From: Acanthosepion esculentum
Lineage: Eukaryota; Mollusca; Cephalopoda; Sepiida; Sepiidae
Assembly (NCBI GenBank): GCA_964036315.1
Contig: OZ038479.1
Span: 54,848,746-54,912,745, forward strand
Reading direction: 5' to 3'
Length of the DNA: 64,000 nt
Shown here: in pieces, positions 1 through 12,639 of the stretch
How positions within the stretch are numbered: position 1 is the stretch's first letter
How the letters are laid out: each line of letters opens with the position of its first letter
Notes under the pieces: generated by a model
Database searches by the model: none
Seen by the model: only the letters and a program-made list of their open reading frames with translations
What the model was told of the DNA's origin: nothing
Translations under genes and position numbers: made by a program

Positions 1-1930
1 AATTCTAATTTCCATTCTGTTTGAAATACAGCAAAGTATTTTGCTTTTAGAAATATTAAATGTAATGTATTAGCTTGGAATTAAAACAAAAATAAAACCG
101 TTAAAAAAGATATTTCCTTTTTTATCATGCATTTTAAACCTTAGCTATCACTCTTCTTTTTTTGGAAAACTAATAAAATTTCTCCGAGGACTTACTTCTT
201 GCAATTAATATAAATATTTTTAAATGATACAAAAAATAATTTCTTGAAATTTCAATTTACTATAGTTACTGCTCTTGCTTTTTTTGGCAATGTCATGCAT
301 GGATGCCTGTATTTAAAAAATCAGCTTATTTATACAGACAAAAAGAATTCAAAACACTGGAGTTTGCTGAAGTGTACAAAGCGTTTCCATTTATGATTAG
401 TAAATATATCACTTGATCATCTCCAATTAATACAAAATTTTAAAAGATTTAAATGTTTATAAATTATTCTAATTAAAATTTTAAAAAATTTAAAACAATT
501 CTTGTTAATATTGATTATTGATCAAAAAATGTTTTTTTCTCAGGAGATAATGTTCATAGTATATTTTATTCATGAAAGCAATTAAAAGCTTTTGTAATTA
601 AATAATGTCTTAGTTTTATTGCATTTTTTATTTTATGATTCTAAGCAGATTTTCTGTAGCTGGGTGTCCTGATTGCCCAAAAGAAATTGATGATTTAAAC
701 TCTCTGAGGTCTTGTTCTTGTAACTAACAGAAATATAAAGTGCTAAAAAAAAATTTGTAATATCAGAAAATTTAAGCCAAGGGTAAGAAATGTAAAATAA
801 AATGTATAGATGCGTATTTTTACTAAGACTTTCTAAAAAAAAATAAGAAAAATTTCTGAAATAATTTCATTCATTTGTAAATAAGTCCTGAAAATGTAAT
901 TAAAATCTGACAATTATCTGATTTTTGCAAGAATTTCCAAAATCAATGTTTTTCACTGCAAAATGATGCTCAAATTCCACATACTAATTTATTATATAGT
1001 TCCATGTCGACATCAGAAAAATAAGCTTTTTAACCAAAATTTTGAAGTTTTTAAAAAAGATTACAAAAAAATTTGTAATTATTTGGGATGGTCTTTCCAC
1101 TTCTTAATAACACAATGACATTTTCTTTTCATCAAATATGCTCATTGTTAGAGAATATTTAGAGGTACCTATTCATATAAAAATTAAGAACGTCCAAAAT
1201 TCACTAGTACAGATTAGGCACAAGTAAAGAGTAGACCTTTAAAAATTCATCAAAACATAAACATGTCATATAAATATCAATAATTTTACATTTCTTACCC
1301 CCGCTTAAATTTTCATAAATTACAAATTTCAATAAAATCGGATAATTCCCTGGTTTCTGGTAAATACTAAATTATGGGGATATTGTGTTTGTTTGTTTTT
1401 TTGGCTTTGATCGCTTATCGAAAGAAAAACTTTCTGTGATTTTCTTTAAAAGTAAGTTATTCTAACAACTGTATTATTTTGCAATTCAAATTATTACAAT
1501 TACATACGTTATGGATTTTATTTTATTTTTTAATTTATGAATCTTAGGTTTTTCTTGTTTTTTTTTTTTTGTTAAAAAGAAAAACTAAAGACTAAACTTT
1601 TCGGCATATTCGTCGCAACTACATCATTTCATTTACATCAAACAAACATCATTTTTATTCGGTAAACAACATAATTTTAAGGACGAACACTGAATTTAGT
1701 AGTAAGTTGAATCTTTGCTCTTCTTTTTCTGACATGTTCAAACATACTCTAAAATCCTAAGTGAAAGAGAAGAAAAAAAGTCCATCTTCATTCCTATAAG
1801 TTTCTGTGTAAAGTTTAATAAGTGCAGTTTATATTTTAAAATTGCATTTCTTTTTTTATCTGACATGATGAAATTGCTCCTCAAATTATTTTTGGTAAAT
1901 AACAGTAAAGGTTTGCGGAAATATAAGTTT
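1..1930. repeat. AT-rich dispersed repeat DNA, no gene
   Basis: No credible coding sequence. Several stretches recur elsewhere in the window in the same orientation: about 100-560 matches 16020-16480 (a long shared stretch begins 'atttatacagacaaaaag'), about 540-1000 resembles 17820-18290, and about 1290-1560 matches 16610-16860. The order of the matches is not colinear, so this looks like a mosaic of old AT-rich repeats rather than one simple duplication. What the elements are is unknown. Confidence 0.6.
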
Positions 1931-2640
1931 AACCATCTACAGACCGGCAGCCATTACTGGCGTTGTTTACATACGTTTTTACATAAAGTAGTCATGCGCA
2001 GAAGCTTCACTTGACTTGATTATTGCGCACGCAAAGCACAAACTTAAAATGAATGTGCAAAATTTAAAAAGTAACCCAAGTTTTGGGTTATTAAATTTGG
2101 GATTTTAAAAAGAAAGATTATTAAAAAATTTAAAAAAGTGCTAGAAAGGACTTAATAACTAACATGACTTAATAATCTCGTTCAATTTTTAAAAAAATTA
2201 AATTTGGGGTTTTAAAAAGCATGATTATTTACAAAAAATAAATAAATAAAAATAAAACCCTTAACGATCCTGCCAAAGAACTTAATAATAACATGAACAA
2301 ATTTAAGCAATAAGCATGATTAATTTACAAAATAGCAATGACTATATTGCGGAAAGGCTACCTTTTAAAATTTGTTTTATTATTTAAACAAGAATTATTA
2401 CAGCTTCACTAAAAAAAACAAAAAAAAACAACACTTGTCACTGCTTTTCTAAATAAATTAAACAAATTTTTTAAAAAGAATTCAATAAAAGCTTCACTTT
2501 TAAGTGTCTAAAAACTTCTTTTGGTTTTGCGCATTAATTGAGACGAGTAAGATTACTGTAAGAAGATAGAAAGATCAATAAAAAGGCCGTTAAGTAAGCT
2601 ACCGCGCATGGCTTAATCTGCAAATTTACCTTATTTCCAT
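1930..2640. repeat. Diverged half of a 'GCCATTACTGGC' foldback family
   Basis: The segment 1945-1985 carries 'gccattactggcgttgttta', the terminal motif of the foldback elements at 35905-36440 and 54905-55345. The stretch 2520-2640 (ending in an 'accgcgcatggcttaatctg' type sequence) is an inverted match to 5625-5740. No open reading frame is credible. It is probably a rearranged or partial copy of the same foldback family. Confidence 0.45.
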
Positions 2641-3463
2641 TTGTTGGTAATGTTATCGGTCAAAAATATAAAATAAAATTAATGAAGAAACAAGTTGGTA
2701 AATAACGTAAGAACTGAGAGAGAAAAACAAACCACGACAAAGTTGAATTTACTTTTTAGAAAACATGTAGTCTCTGGATGACGGAAGAAGACGAAAGAAA
2801 AGAAAGCGGTGTTAGACAAGATTTAGTTCCTTGTCATTTAGAGAGTAACATTATGATTATAGATGCGTGACGTTTTTACATAGTCAATACCGGCGCTAAG
2901 GGCTCGTTTCGCCCACTTCCTGAATCAACGGATTCTTCACTCCCTACGACATGTCAATTATCATTAAGTAAAATTCATATAAAATTTAAATTTTATTGAA
3001 ACCTAATAATGTACAACAATCATCATTATATTTTTATTTTTGGGGAACTGACGAAGAAACTTTGTCAACTCCCAAAGATAAATTCACGTTTCTGATCATT
3101 TTTATTTTCTATGACATAGCAAACTGAATAAAAATTATTTCACTTAGAAATTTCATTATATTTAAAGTAAGGTACATCCACCGATTTGTGATACCTAAGG
3201 TTTAAAAAATTAATTTTAAAAAATGAAAAATCTTTCTTGAAGGTCTTATTTCTAGCTAATAGATTAAACTTAATATTTTCAATGAGTCTTTTTTCTATTT
3301 CCAAAAGTAATTTAAATTGACTGAAAGGAGTTCTGAAATCTCTGATTTTTTTAAAAATATGAAATCATTTATTGAACAAAGTAACTAATAATAACAAAAC
3401 AAAAGTCATTAAAACAAAGCAAGTTCAGTCGACCATTGATGACAATTCCAGAACAACGTAACT

Positions 3464-3958
3464 ATAAACAATTTTTCTATCCTCTGCCAGCCGCAATGAT
3501 GGAGAAAGCATTACCAGTGAGACACGCTGCAAGAGCCACTCCGTTTCGCGAGGCTCGTTCCTTAATCGCAATCGCGCCAATCCTCCGAAGGAACGCCATC
3601 GAACGAGGGCTAATAACCACTGAAGTCTCCACTGCCACAGGAGTAAAAAAAAAAAAATCTATCAGCAAGAGAAGAATATTTAACTATTTTTTTCATCTCT
3701 GCGTCTCAGGCGACGGATCCCGGCTCAACCGCGGACCTGATCAAATTACCGGCTAAAAATGTATCCGCACAGGTCGCATCCCAAATCAACGACTTACCCA
3801 TTTTAAAAGGGAAGATGATAATGCCATCCGGCCGCTTTCTATCACCACGGTCGAGGCCTACGGGTTCGATTTGGGAAGGGAACCCAGCTGCATCCAAACC
3901 TCTTTTGATGATGTCGTTAATTGCTTCATGCTGTGGAAAGCGGCCGGCACTACATTAA
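3464..3958 (-). pseudogene. Retroelement C-terminal restriction-like endonuclease-type domain, broken
   Basis: Read on the minus strand, this GC-rich island gives a recognisable domain. The order is GRFPQHEAINDII, then a conserved RKRPDG, then LIWDATCADTF (3946 down to about 3740). After a stop near 3703 come MKKIVKYSSLADRF and, past a homopolymer frameshift, TPVAVETSVV (ending near 3477). This pattern, RPDG followed by W-D-x-T-C and later AVET, belongs to a PD-(D/E)XK-like domain seen at the C-termini of many metazoan non-LTR polyproteins. The clade is not resolved. A run of A (T on the minus strand) at about 3645-3657 shifts the frame. No RT portion is adjacent, so the copy is a short fragment. 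It lies inside duplicated AT-rich DNA and is absent from the sister copy near 19690. Base composition differs sharply from its surroundings. It is not functional as it stands. Confidence 0.65.
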
Positions 3959-4769
3959 AAAATTAGCGCCATTTTTAGGCATTTGTGATCAGCATGAAAT
4001 TCTCTTTATTAAAAAAATCTTACAAAAACAAAATATACGTTTCTGTCACTTTCAGGAATATTAGCTGATTTAAAGTTTAATTAATCTGATTTTAAACAAA
4101 TATTACTTATTTTAAGTTTGAAATGTTGCAGAAATTAATCTTTTAACATGTTAGTACTTGTTTATTTTATATTGATGTGTTGACAGCTTGATGACAATTA
4201 GAGATGTTTTTTTTTTTATCTAATGTTGTTCTACGTGGCTTTATCCGTAATAAAAACAATTGAAGAATATGACATGAGCGCCTTTTATATATAATTTTTA
4301 AGTACTCGGTAATCTTATATGATTTAAGAAAATATTCTCCGTAATCTAATGTTTATTGAATTTTAGATACATTGGAATTAAATTTGTAGTTATCGCTCTT
4401 GTTTTATTGTGTATGAACACCGCATCTACAAAAATCGGCACGTTTACACATACAACAAAAAAAATAATAATAAATAATTAAAAATAAAATAAAAATTCTT
4501 TTTAAAATACCGGGTAACATGGTAATAATACACTTTTCGATTTATGATCTGTAAATATAGTTTTTACTTAATAACAATTCCCTAACTTTTTACACAATTG
4601 AAACTGAATTTCAAAAAGATCTAAAACTTTAAAAATTGTTCAAATTTTTTTTAAATGGAAACAAATCTTGTATAAATTCATTATTCAGCAAAAAAAAATG
4701 TTAAGACATGTGTTGTAGTGGTCTCACGAAATAACAAAAAAACAATCTAATTCCCATGATTCCATAGAA

Positions 4770-5093
4770 ATCGCCCGGTCTACACTCCTCCCCCCTCTAT
4801 TGGACACGTTTAGAGGCCCAAACCTTGTTTCGTGTCTAGGAAGGGGTCCCCGGATTTCTCTCTCTCTGTCTCTTTCCCTTCTCCACATCCTTTCATTTCT
4901 CATTCCTATCTGCTCTCGCTCCGGATCTTTTTTGGCCCCCTTGCCTTGATCGATCCACTGTCTTTCTCTTTCTCCACATCCCCTCCCTTGCCACTCCTAT
5001 CTGCTCTTCCTCCAACCCCCTCTTTAACCCCTTGCGTGATAGTGGCCTCCGGCCTTGCTTGGGGTGATATGATTAAAAAAAAAAAAAAAAAAA
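4770..5093 (+). mobile_element. 5'-truncated LINE/retroposon 3' end with poly(A) tail
   Basis: A pyrimidine-rich, GC-richer stretch ends in 'ttgcttggggtgatatgatt' followed by a run of A at about 5074-5093. Related 3' ends occur at 42365-42476 (plus) and 41630-41755 (minus), each ending in a variant of 'ccttg...ggggtgaaatgatta' and an A-rich tail. An internal duplication of about 100 bp is visible ('ccacatcc...cctatctgctct' occurs twice). The segment is missing from the sister block at about 20460. It is a dead 3' fragment with no coding capacity. Confidence 0.7.
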
Positions 5094-5252
5094 ATTCGTA
5101 AGTAAGACTAGAAGCCAAATAAAATGTCAATAAAATATTAGATTATCTCGAAAATTTCCTTATATTTTTAAAATTACAATTACTGTATAATTATGTATAT
5201 ATAAGGCGTTCATGTTGTATTCAAACAATTTTTTACACAATTTTTACACTTA

Positions 5253-5560
5253 TGGTGGAATAATGGATAGCGGCTCTGATTGAGGAATCGGAGAGCGGAA
5301 TTCAAATTCTAGTCAAATCCATTACATTCACTTACGTGCTAATAAGCTTGGGAAAGGTATGAATCCTCTTTTTCTCCCCCCAGCTATGGGTAAATAGCAG
5401 GACAGACCAAGTTCTATGACCCTGGATGGCAACTGGTCTATTGCAGAAAGAAATGGTAACCTACTGCAAGAAAATAATCTCCCTTGTCAGTCATTTATCA
5501 AAAGATACACCTATGTGCCTATTCGTGTATCACGCATGGCACATAGTCCTTTTACCAACT
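5253..5560 (+). repeat. tRNA-Arg-derived SINE
   Basis: The first 65 nt follow a tRNA-Arg plan: 'gtggaataatggatagcg' matches the D-arm/A-box region, then 'tctgattgaggaatcgga' the anticodon arm, then 'gcggaattcaaattcta' the degenerate B box. A tRNA-unrelated body follows to about 5560. Octopus genomes are known to carry tRNA-Arg-derived SINEs, but I cannot assign the subfamily. It is not a functional tRNA gene, because the acceptor stem does not pair. It is absent from the sister copy near 20600. Confidence 0.65.
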
Positions 5561-6664
5561 TGCTTCTTCATTAATTTTATTTTATATTTTTAACATTACC
5601 AACAAATGAAAATAAAGTAAATTTGCAGATTAATCCCCGCAATCATGCGCAGAAGCTTACTTACTTAATGGCCTTTTTACTGATCTTCCTATCTTCTTAC
5701 TCATCTCAATTACTACGCAAAACCAAAAGAAGTCTTTAAAACTGATCCTTTACTTACTTAAATTTTCTGAACTTTAAGCTATTGATAAAACTGTCAATAT
5801 GTCATAAAATACCAAAATTTTAAGATTACTGGGTAATTAAAAAATTATATAAAATTATAGTTATTATATAAAAAGAAATCCCTGAAGATATTTCAGTAAA
5901 AATTAGTGTGAAACATGGAAAATTTCGATCCACACACCTTGTCAAAATCAGTTCAATAAAAATCAAAAAAGTATTTTTTGAGAATTAGCCTAATTAATTA
6001 TTTATAATTAATAATTTAATAAAACACATTATTTTCTTTCAGATTTGACAGAAAAAAATCTAAACTTAATATTTATTTTTTATAAAGTTATTTGGAATTT
6101 TACATTAAAATTAATCCCGTTAGAAGAGTTTATTTTATTAAATAAAAACATGTTTGAATATTAAATTTTCAAAAATCATTGAAAAATGAAACGTGTCTCT
6201 AAAATATATAATTTTTAGGTGATGAAGAACAAAAAGCATGCAATGCCAACGGCTTCCTTTTCATTTACTACACTGTTAATGTTCATTCTATTTAATTCAC
6301 TTTTTTTTACAATATGCAATAAATTACCTTAGCACTGTCAGTGGCTGCGAAGAAACATCATGCATTTTACTTTTTTGAGTAACTTAGCTTCATCGATGGC
6401 AAGAAATGTACAGATTTTAAAATAAACACAAGGAACCAAGGCTTGTTTAACACCGCATAATTTCTTTGTTTTTTTTTTTGTTGTTTTAACATTATCAAGC
6501 GAAATATTTTCTCAAAAGTAATTTCCCGTTTGTATTCTTTTCTATGATATTTTTATTTTGTTATTTCTCAATTCTTTCTTTGTATTCTTCATTTCAACTT
6601 CAATATTATTTTATTAAGTAATTGGGCAGAGGTTGACAGAGAAATCCGACAAAGAAATCCTCTC

Positions 6665-8010
6665 CTTTGTTGTCGACTTTCCTCTGCGATTGTCGATCAG
6701 TCTTTCCTTGATCCAGTGACCTTTCTCGGCCTCGAAGACTCTGATATCATGAATTAATAAAGGGAGTTGCAAAAGATTGCTCTGTGTGGCCGGCTTAGCT
6801 TGTTAGCATCAGAGTTGCACTCTGTCTGATCTTGGGTGCCAGCAGTAGATTATCTCCACAAACCTGAGTTTTTGTTTAGCTGGTGATTGATTTGGAACAT
6901 GCTACCTCTCAAGGACGTACTCTTCAAATGGAGTGAGGCAGATTTGCCAGACTGTCATTGGTGTGACTTTGGCTTAGAGAAAACAGCTTTGCATACCTAC
7001 CATTGTGCTCAAGTGTGTGTTGAGGGCTCATATTGCTCCCAATCAGATCATATCCATTGATCTCAAGTACACGTGACAATGTGTCGCCCCTGTTCTTCGG
7101 AGTAAAACAGATGGTGTTTTTGACATTGCTAAGAATGATGATGTGGTCGACATGAGAGGAGGGGTATCTTGCGACATGAATTTTATTTGCATCAGGATCT
7201 TTAATGATGTTTAGGGTAAAAATCAGATCTGATCGAAAGTGTTTGATTTCAACAGATTTCAGTAAAAGGTGAGTGACTGAGGTGAGCCTGGTTCATGTGG
7301 ATGAGGCAAGCCTTGATTTTCTCTTTTAAGTCCCCTTGATGCAATGGGGCAGTTTCCTGTGAATCCTCTCCTGGTTAAGTTAGACACTATTTTGTTTTCC
7401 TAACTAATGTGAATAAGTTCTTTTCCAGGCCTGTTCCAGGCATTCTCTTTTATTATGATTCCGAATCTCCCCAGTTTGTCCCCCATTTTCATTTCAGTTG
7501 GATCAGCCTTTGACTTTTCCCATTCTGTCATTTATTTTTACCCTCCCCATTCCATGAGTGAGTGTGCTTCTTGATTTTGTCTATCAGCAAAATACAAAGG
7601 TGCCTCTCATTATTTTGAGGGGTGGACAGGTCCTACTAACATTTGTTCTGATTTTATCTTTGGGTTACATTTTTTAGTTTTTTTTTCAGGTTTCTTCCCC
7701 TCACCATTATTTCATAAATCAGGAAATCTTTATATATTTTTGTTAAAAAAAAAAAAAGAAAAAAAAGAAGACATTTTGGACTCTCATCAGATTTTTATCT
7801 CATGGGGTGTTTTTATTTTTTAGATCTCCTGTAAATATGTAGTATTTTGGTATAACCAGGATTGAGAAGTGATGGATAAGTTCTTGTGGTGAATGAGTAA
7901 ATTGTAATGTATGAATGGGTAGTGAATCTGATTAACTAGGATTAGGATAACTAATGAAGACCATCCCCTCCCTATATCTGCCCCCGGCCATGGACCACAA
8001 TTTCTGTATT
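6665..8010 (+). mobile_element. Degenerate LINE 3' end (zf-RVT type), copy 1
   Basis: This region is colinear with 31550-32860 but more decayed. Shared anchors include 'ccagtgacctttc', the segment coding for a C-x2-C-x9-H-x4-C knuckle (here CHWCDFGLEKTALHTYHC, about 6957-7010) and the 3' UTR around 'ctaatgtgaata'. It ends near 8000 in 'ctgcccccggccatgg'. Multiple stops and frameshifts break any reading frame. The knuckle retains both Cys pairs, unlike the otherwise better copy at 31 kb. It is probably a dead insertion. Confidence 0.7.
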
Positions 8011-9430
8011 ATCAGAAATAAATTTTCTTCTTCTTATACGAATAAATTTTCTTCTATGAATAAAATTTCTATATTGACTTCAAATTCTAGCAAGTATGGC
8101 GACTGCTGCAAATACAAAACCTCTAGGGAGGGACGGACACAGCCAAAATTTAATTCTTGTGTTTCAGTATAGTCCAGATTAATTAGATTTGAAGCATTTT
8201 TTCTTCAATGAAACAAGCTGGGAAGACTCATTGTGTTAAGACAATGTGCTCTCTGTGTATAAATTAAACAAGTATGAGTAGATCAACTACATTGTTGGCC
8301 TTATAGGTGCCATTTCAGTTATGATTGTCTCTTTTCTAAAGGAAGAAACAGGAGTCTCCATATGAGGAAGGACTTATTGAGATTCAGAAATAACAGAGAA
8401 TTTCTTTGAACCAAAGGGGATGAGTGATGATAGAAAAATCATCAGTTCTAGTGGTGAAGTCTTACAAATTAAGTCACTAATGTTTTCTGTAGAGGGAACA
8501 ACATCTACTCTCAACAGATGCTTTTGATAGAAAATGAATTAGTTCTAGCAGGCATGTGACACTATAAAGTATAGTTCGATAGCTATACCGAGAGAGGTGT
8601 AACACGATAAGACATTGGGTGAGTTAAGAGATAGCCAAGGGATGAGGCAGGATTTTATTAAAATTCAGAAAGTTTGTTTTCTTCCATGAATAAACCAGAA
8701 AAAATGGCAATAGCGCTGACTTGAAGTAAAATGTCTTTATTATTTTGAGGAATATAGCTGCAAAATATATCTAGATAATTTAAGCCCACGAGGTATGGGG
8801 AGAGGTGGTGTAATAATATTCAAGTTGTTGTTTTTTTATCTCTGCTAAGGTTAAAATAATTCAGTGCTGAAACAACAATAAAAAGAAATACACATTGGAG
8901 AAATTCGGAGACACTGAATAGAGATGGCAGAAATGTCTTACATTGTCAAATGCAATGCATAGTTTTTGCAAAAGAAATTAATTCTTGCAGTTACTCATTC
9001 CAATGTCACTCATTAAGAAAGAGAAGATCCTCGTTGCAGAGTTGGAAATTTCTCCTGATCATGTAAAAGGAAATCTTAAATTTTCATCCTATTTTAACAT
9101 ATTTTAACAAAGAACTTCTACACCTTCAGATTTTCCACGTAATTTTTTGCTTGTATGGCTGAAAAGCTGAACACCTCTGAATAAGAATATGTTTCTATTT
9201 TAAGGTCAGCCGTTTTTTTATGCACCAGCTTACTGATTCTTATACAAACCAATTTTCTTGTCAGAATAAAATTTCTATGTTGACTTTAAATTCTAGCAGG
9301 CATACCAAATTGTAGACTGCTAGTAATTACATTTTTACTTCAGTGACATGTAGGCTGGGAAGATGCTATTGAATGAAAAAGAATTAGTTTTAGCAGGCAT
9401 ACCAAATTGTATTAAGCATGGAGACCACTA
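8010..9430 (+). repeat. 1.2-kb repeat unit plus start of a second unit
   Basis: Segment A (about 8205-8830) and segment B (about 8830-9360) recur at 28965-30055 in the permuted order B then A. Within this locus the sequence near 8025-8110 ('aaaatttctat.ttgactt.aaattctagca') recurs at 9235-9300, a period of about 1.2 kb, as expected for a decayed tandem array. B is nearly identical between the two loci over about 500 bp ('ttcggagacactgaatagag' in both). No protein is evident. Confidence 0.65.
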
Positions 9431-9439
9431 TAGGATAAG

Positions 9440-9750
9440 TAGAAAACTCCCAAAGACTATAGATGCAGCCAATAAAGATGACAAAAAAGCCACATCCTCC
9501 TTCTCAAGGGAATATTCATCCTTCAAACTGAAAGGCAAATACTACCATTGTGGAAACAGCACGATGCAAGAGAGTGTAGATATAAGGAGTTTTTAGGCCA
9601 AAATTCTTTTGGCCAAGGAATTTTAAGCATATAGGCAGGCCAACTAGTAAAAACGGGAAGAAAACAGCTACAAAAGAAACACAAAGACCCTAATCCGAAG
9701 ACCCCGATACCAGACATGTAAAATAATGCTCTTCCACTTTTCATTAAGTG
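9440..9750 (+). pseudogene. Possible gag zinc-knuckle remnant
   Basis: The frame starting at 9363 reads ...SSFKLKGKYYHCGNSTM (about 9517-9567), reminiscent of the first knuckle (C-Y-x-C-G-N-S-x-H) of metazoan LTR retroelement gag proteins, with the first Cys replaced by Tyr. Downstream, in a shifted frame, lie residues such as SKNGKKTATKET (about 9645-9681). Stops interrupt every frame. The match is short and the call is tentative. No protease or RT domain follows. Confidence 0.3.
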
Positions 9751-9989
9751 TGTTGGCTGGGATCTGACGTCACCCTATGACTCCATCAACATGAATCATG
9801 ACATGAAATCAAGATATCAAGTCAAGTTCACGCATAAAGGTAGAGTAGAAACATCTGGTTTGAGATTGCAGATTAGCTTTTAGAAGACTGTGTTAGTATA
9901 TGTGCATTGAGAACATTTTTACAATCCTTTTATTTATGTATCAAATGATAATTGTTAAATAAACAAAATGAATGTGCAAATGAAAATAA

Positions 9990-10680
9990 GAAGCTTTCCA
10001 ATATTTGGTGCAATGAATGTCGTGTAATTCTTAATTTTAATTTGATTGAATTTTTTTTTTTTTTGATCTCCAGAGATTTTATGAATTTTCTATTTTCGAA
10101 ATTTTCACCTGTGCATTTTAAAATAAAGCTGATATTTTACCTGTCTACATGTGTAGAGTTTAATTATTGCAATAACTATATTTTTACCTACCATTTATCA
10201 GCTTTATTAATAAATATTCAAGACTATTTTTTCTATTTTTATAAGAATGAAATAAAACCATTTACAATATCATTGTGCTGTTTATTTTGCATTATGCTAA
10301 TTGATGGACAAAAATTTCCATAGATAATTTTCCCAACAGATATTTAATTAATATTATATTTTATCAACTTCTATTTACCTATAACTTTTTAGATTATCCT
10401 AGCATATCAAACTCATGAGGGATATTCTTTTTCAGAGTCATTAATAAAGTGTGTTAAAACATTTGAGATATTAGTGCAAAGGGAAGATAAATTGTCACAG
10501 CCAGAATTTGAACTCTATTCTTTGATTCAATTTTCCATATTGCTAGCTGATGGTCCCTGCACCCCCTCCTATACTTGGTGTAATGAAGCCTGTCATATAG
10601 GAATAAAGTGTTGCTGCCAACACTTGGGTCTGAACACAGATTGCCAGAGAGCATGCATGGTTGACCTCATCTTGAAATAA
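9990..10680 (-). repeat. Local dispersed repeat (SINE-like), copy 1
   Basis: A unit with 'ttggtgtaatgaagcc' at about 10576-10591 and, on the minus strand, 'gagttcaaattctggc' at about 10500-10515, which resembles a Pol III B box. An AT-rich tail runs to about 10199. A fragment of the head occurs near 10005. Related copies are at 11255-11720 (same orientation), 12268-12420 and 28660-28790 (both opposite). The B-box-like motif suggests a tRNA-derived SINE, but no convincing A box is visible. Confidence 0.5.
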
Positions 10681-11107
10681 TTTGATCATGTGATGGGTAA
10701 GGAAAAAATATATATGTGGGAATTAGTGGCGTCTGACTGAGTATTGTTCAAAGGTGTTACTATTGATGTATCTGTGATTTACAAAGTCTCTCCTACAAAC
10801 AGGCATTACAAAAAATCCTTATATAGTAATTATTATTTGAAAATACTTTCAGATGTTTTTGTCATAGCATTTGTATGAAATTTATTTAAAGAGTTTTTTA
10901 ATGTGAACAACAAAGATTTAAAGCTATTTGAAATAAGATGAAAATCTTAACCAATAATTATTATTTTTTAATCATAAGGAGGTAAATCACCGCTCAGTCT
11001 CTGTGAAGGCAAAGTTTTCATTGGTTCAAAGAAAACTTCAAATAGGCTTGCAAATTCCTTTCCGTCTTTTTCTTCAGCTCACCCGAATTTGAAGGGAGTA
11101 GATAATA

Positions 11108-11243
11108 AAGGGAGTTATTATTATTTTGCACTCATTACACATCACAGAAGAATAGAGTCTTCTTTGTGTTTAATGATGTCTGCCCAATTGCTTAGTCTGA
11201 TTGAATCAGACTGTAGTGAGTGTGAAATAATAATAACTCCCTT
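11108..11243. mobile_element. Short hairpin MITE with about 32-bp TIRs
   Basis: The left end 'aagggagttattattatttt' (continuing gcactcattaca) is mirrored by the right end '...gtgaaataataataactccctt'. The arms differ at about 3 of 32 positions. The element is 136 bp with no coding capacity. No clean target-site duplication is visible, so the exact ends are uncertain. Confidence 0.7.
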
Positions 11244-11254
11244 CAGTTAGCATG

Positions 11255-11720
11255 TTCATTGATAAATATTCAAGATTATTTTTCTTATTTTTATAAGAAT
11301 GAAATAAAACCATTTGTAATATTATACCTCTTATTTTGTATTGTGCTAATTGAATGACAAACATTTAAACACATAGAAAACTTTTCAAATATATAACCAA
11401 TATCATTGATCTTATTTTTTTATTACCTTCTATTTACATATAAATTATCTAAGGATATTAAATTCCTGAAGAACATTACATTTCAAGGTCTTTAATAAAG
11501 AGTATTAGACCATTTTGGAAGAAAATGCAAAGGGGGACACAAATTATCTCAGCCAGAATATGAACACAATCCTTTTCCATGTTGTTTGCTGTTGGTCATT
11601 GAACTTCTATATTTGGTGTAATGAAGCCTTATATAGTAATCTCTGTTTGGGAATATTTTCAGAGGTTTTGTACATTTTGAAAAACATTTTTTCATGGCTT
11701 TTATATACCATTTTTTAAAT
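11255..11720 (-). repeat. Local dispersed repeat (SINE-like), copy 2
   Basis: Matches copy 1 at 10199-10680 over the tail ('taaatattcaaga' onward), the 'cagccagaata' region and 'tttggtgtaatgaagcc' (11613). The two lie head to tail with a period of about 1.05 kb, with the hairpin MITE between them. Confidence 0.6.
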
Positions 11721-12267
11721 GAGATGAAAATCATCGGCATTAATGTTTTCTTTTAAACTTAAAGAGTCAATTGGCAAAAATGTCAATTTCCAACAATGTA
11801 TCAAGAAATAACTGACATTTATTTTGTAATATTATGAGAGACCTTAACATAAAGAAAGTGTTTCAAAAATGAAGTCTTTGCCAAACAATCAGTATCATAA
11901 TGTCTATGGATGTACATTTCTGATAATGTTAATGCAAATATGTTTATTTGATCACTGTCTGATTTAGGATTGTTTATTGAATGTCAAAAATAGAACATTC
12001 CCCATATCTCATATATTTTATCATTGACAATCCAACTAAAATTAATTTGTGCACATAAAAATCCTTGAAGCTGCCTTTCAAAAGTGGTGATTCAAAAGAA
12101 TTTTCAAAATGTATGAAACTTATGAAAATAACATAAGAAATTAACACCACATATATATCAGAGAAGCTACCTTTAAACAAAGTGTTACAATAATTGTGAA
12201 ACTGAGAATTTCCAAAATGTATGAAAATAACATAAATAATGTTTGAATCAGTGAGATGAAAATTAAT

Positions 12268-12420
12268 CATTTAAGGCTTCATTAGACAAAATAAAGTGTT
12301 CATGGCTTAACAGTAAAAATATGAAAAATAGAATCAACAAAAAGATTTGAAATTCTGACTGAGATAATTTGATTTCAATTTGCACTTTTATCTCAAATAT
12401 TTTAACAAATTTTATTAAAA
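12268..12420 (+). repeat. Local dispersed repeat (SINE-like), copy 3, inverted
   Basis: The reverse complement of this interval matches 10455-10591: 'gttaaaa.atttgagat', then a 'cagaattt.aa' region, then '..taatgaagcc'. It is diverged and truncated at both ends. Confidence 0.55.
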
Positions 12421-12639
12421 GACGATGAAAAGAAATGCTCATAATAACAAAATGCATATTTATGTGATTCATGAATACATGACTTTTTCATTTATGTACA
12501 AAAAATAAATTCAATCAAAATACAGTATATTTTCTCTTGTGGTATGTTTTCTGATTATGCTTTCAATGCCAATTTTCAATGAAAATACAGATTCTTACAC
12601 TTTAGTTGTGAATTTTTGTTGACATTTTTGCCTCATACT

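Larger units (their letters stand above)
2640..6660 (+). repeat. Segmental duplication, copy 1
   Basis: This block is colinear with 18640-21930. Anchors are 'accggcgctaaggg' at about 2889 and 19091, 'gcgccatttttaggcattt' at 3966 and 19693, 'tgacagcttgatgaca' at 4181 and 19920, and the 'gaagaac...aaaagcatgca' stretch at about 6225 and 21490. Copy 1 alone contains the fragment at 3464-3958, the LINE tail at about 4770-5093 and the SINE at 5253-5560. Copy 2 alone contains the inverted repeat near 20715-20938. These private insertions therefore postdate the duplication. Confidence 0.7.

Noticed and set aside
4832..5130. Overlapping frames of 89 and 74 residues
   Set aside because: Low-complexity Ser/Pro/Leu or Lys/Glu translations of a CT-rich LINE 3' UTR and its poly(A).
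5253..5320. Functional tRNA-Arg gene
   Set aside because: The acceptor stem and T arm do not pair and the B box is degenerate; it is a SINE head.
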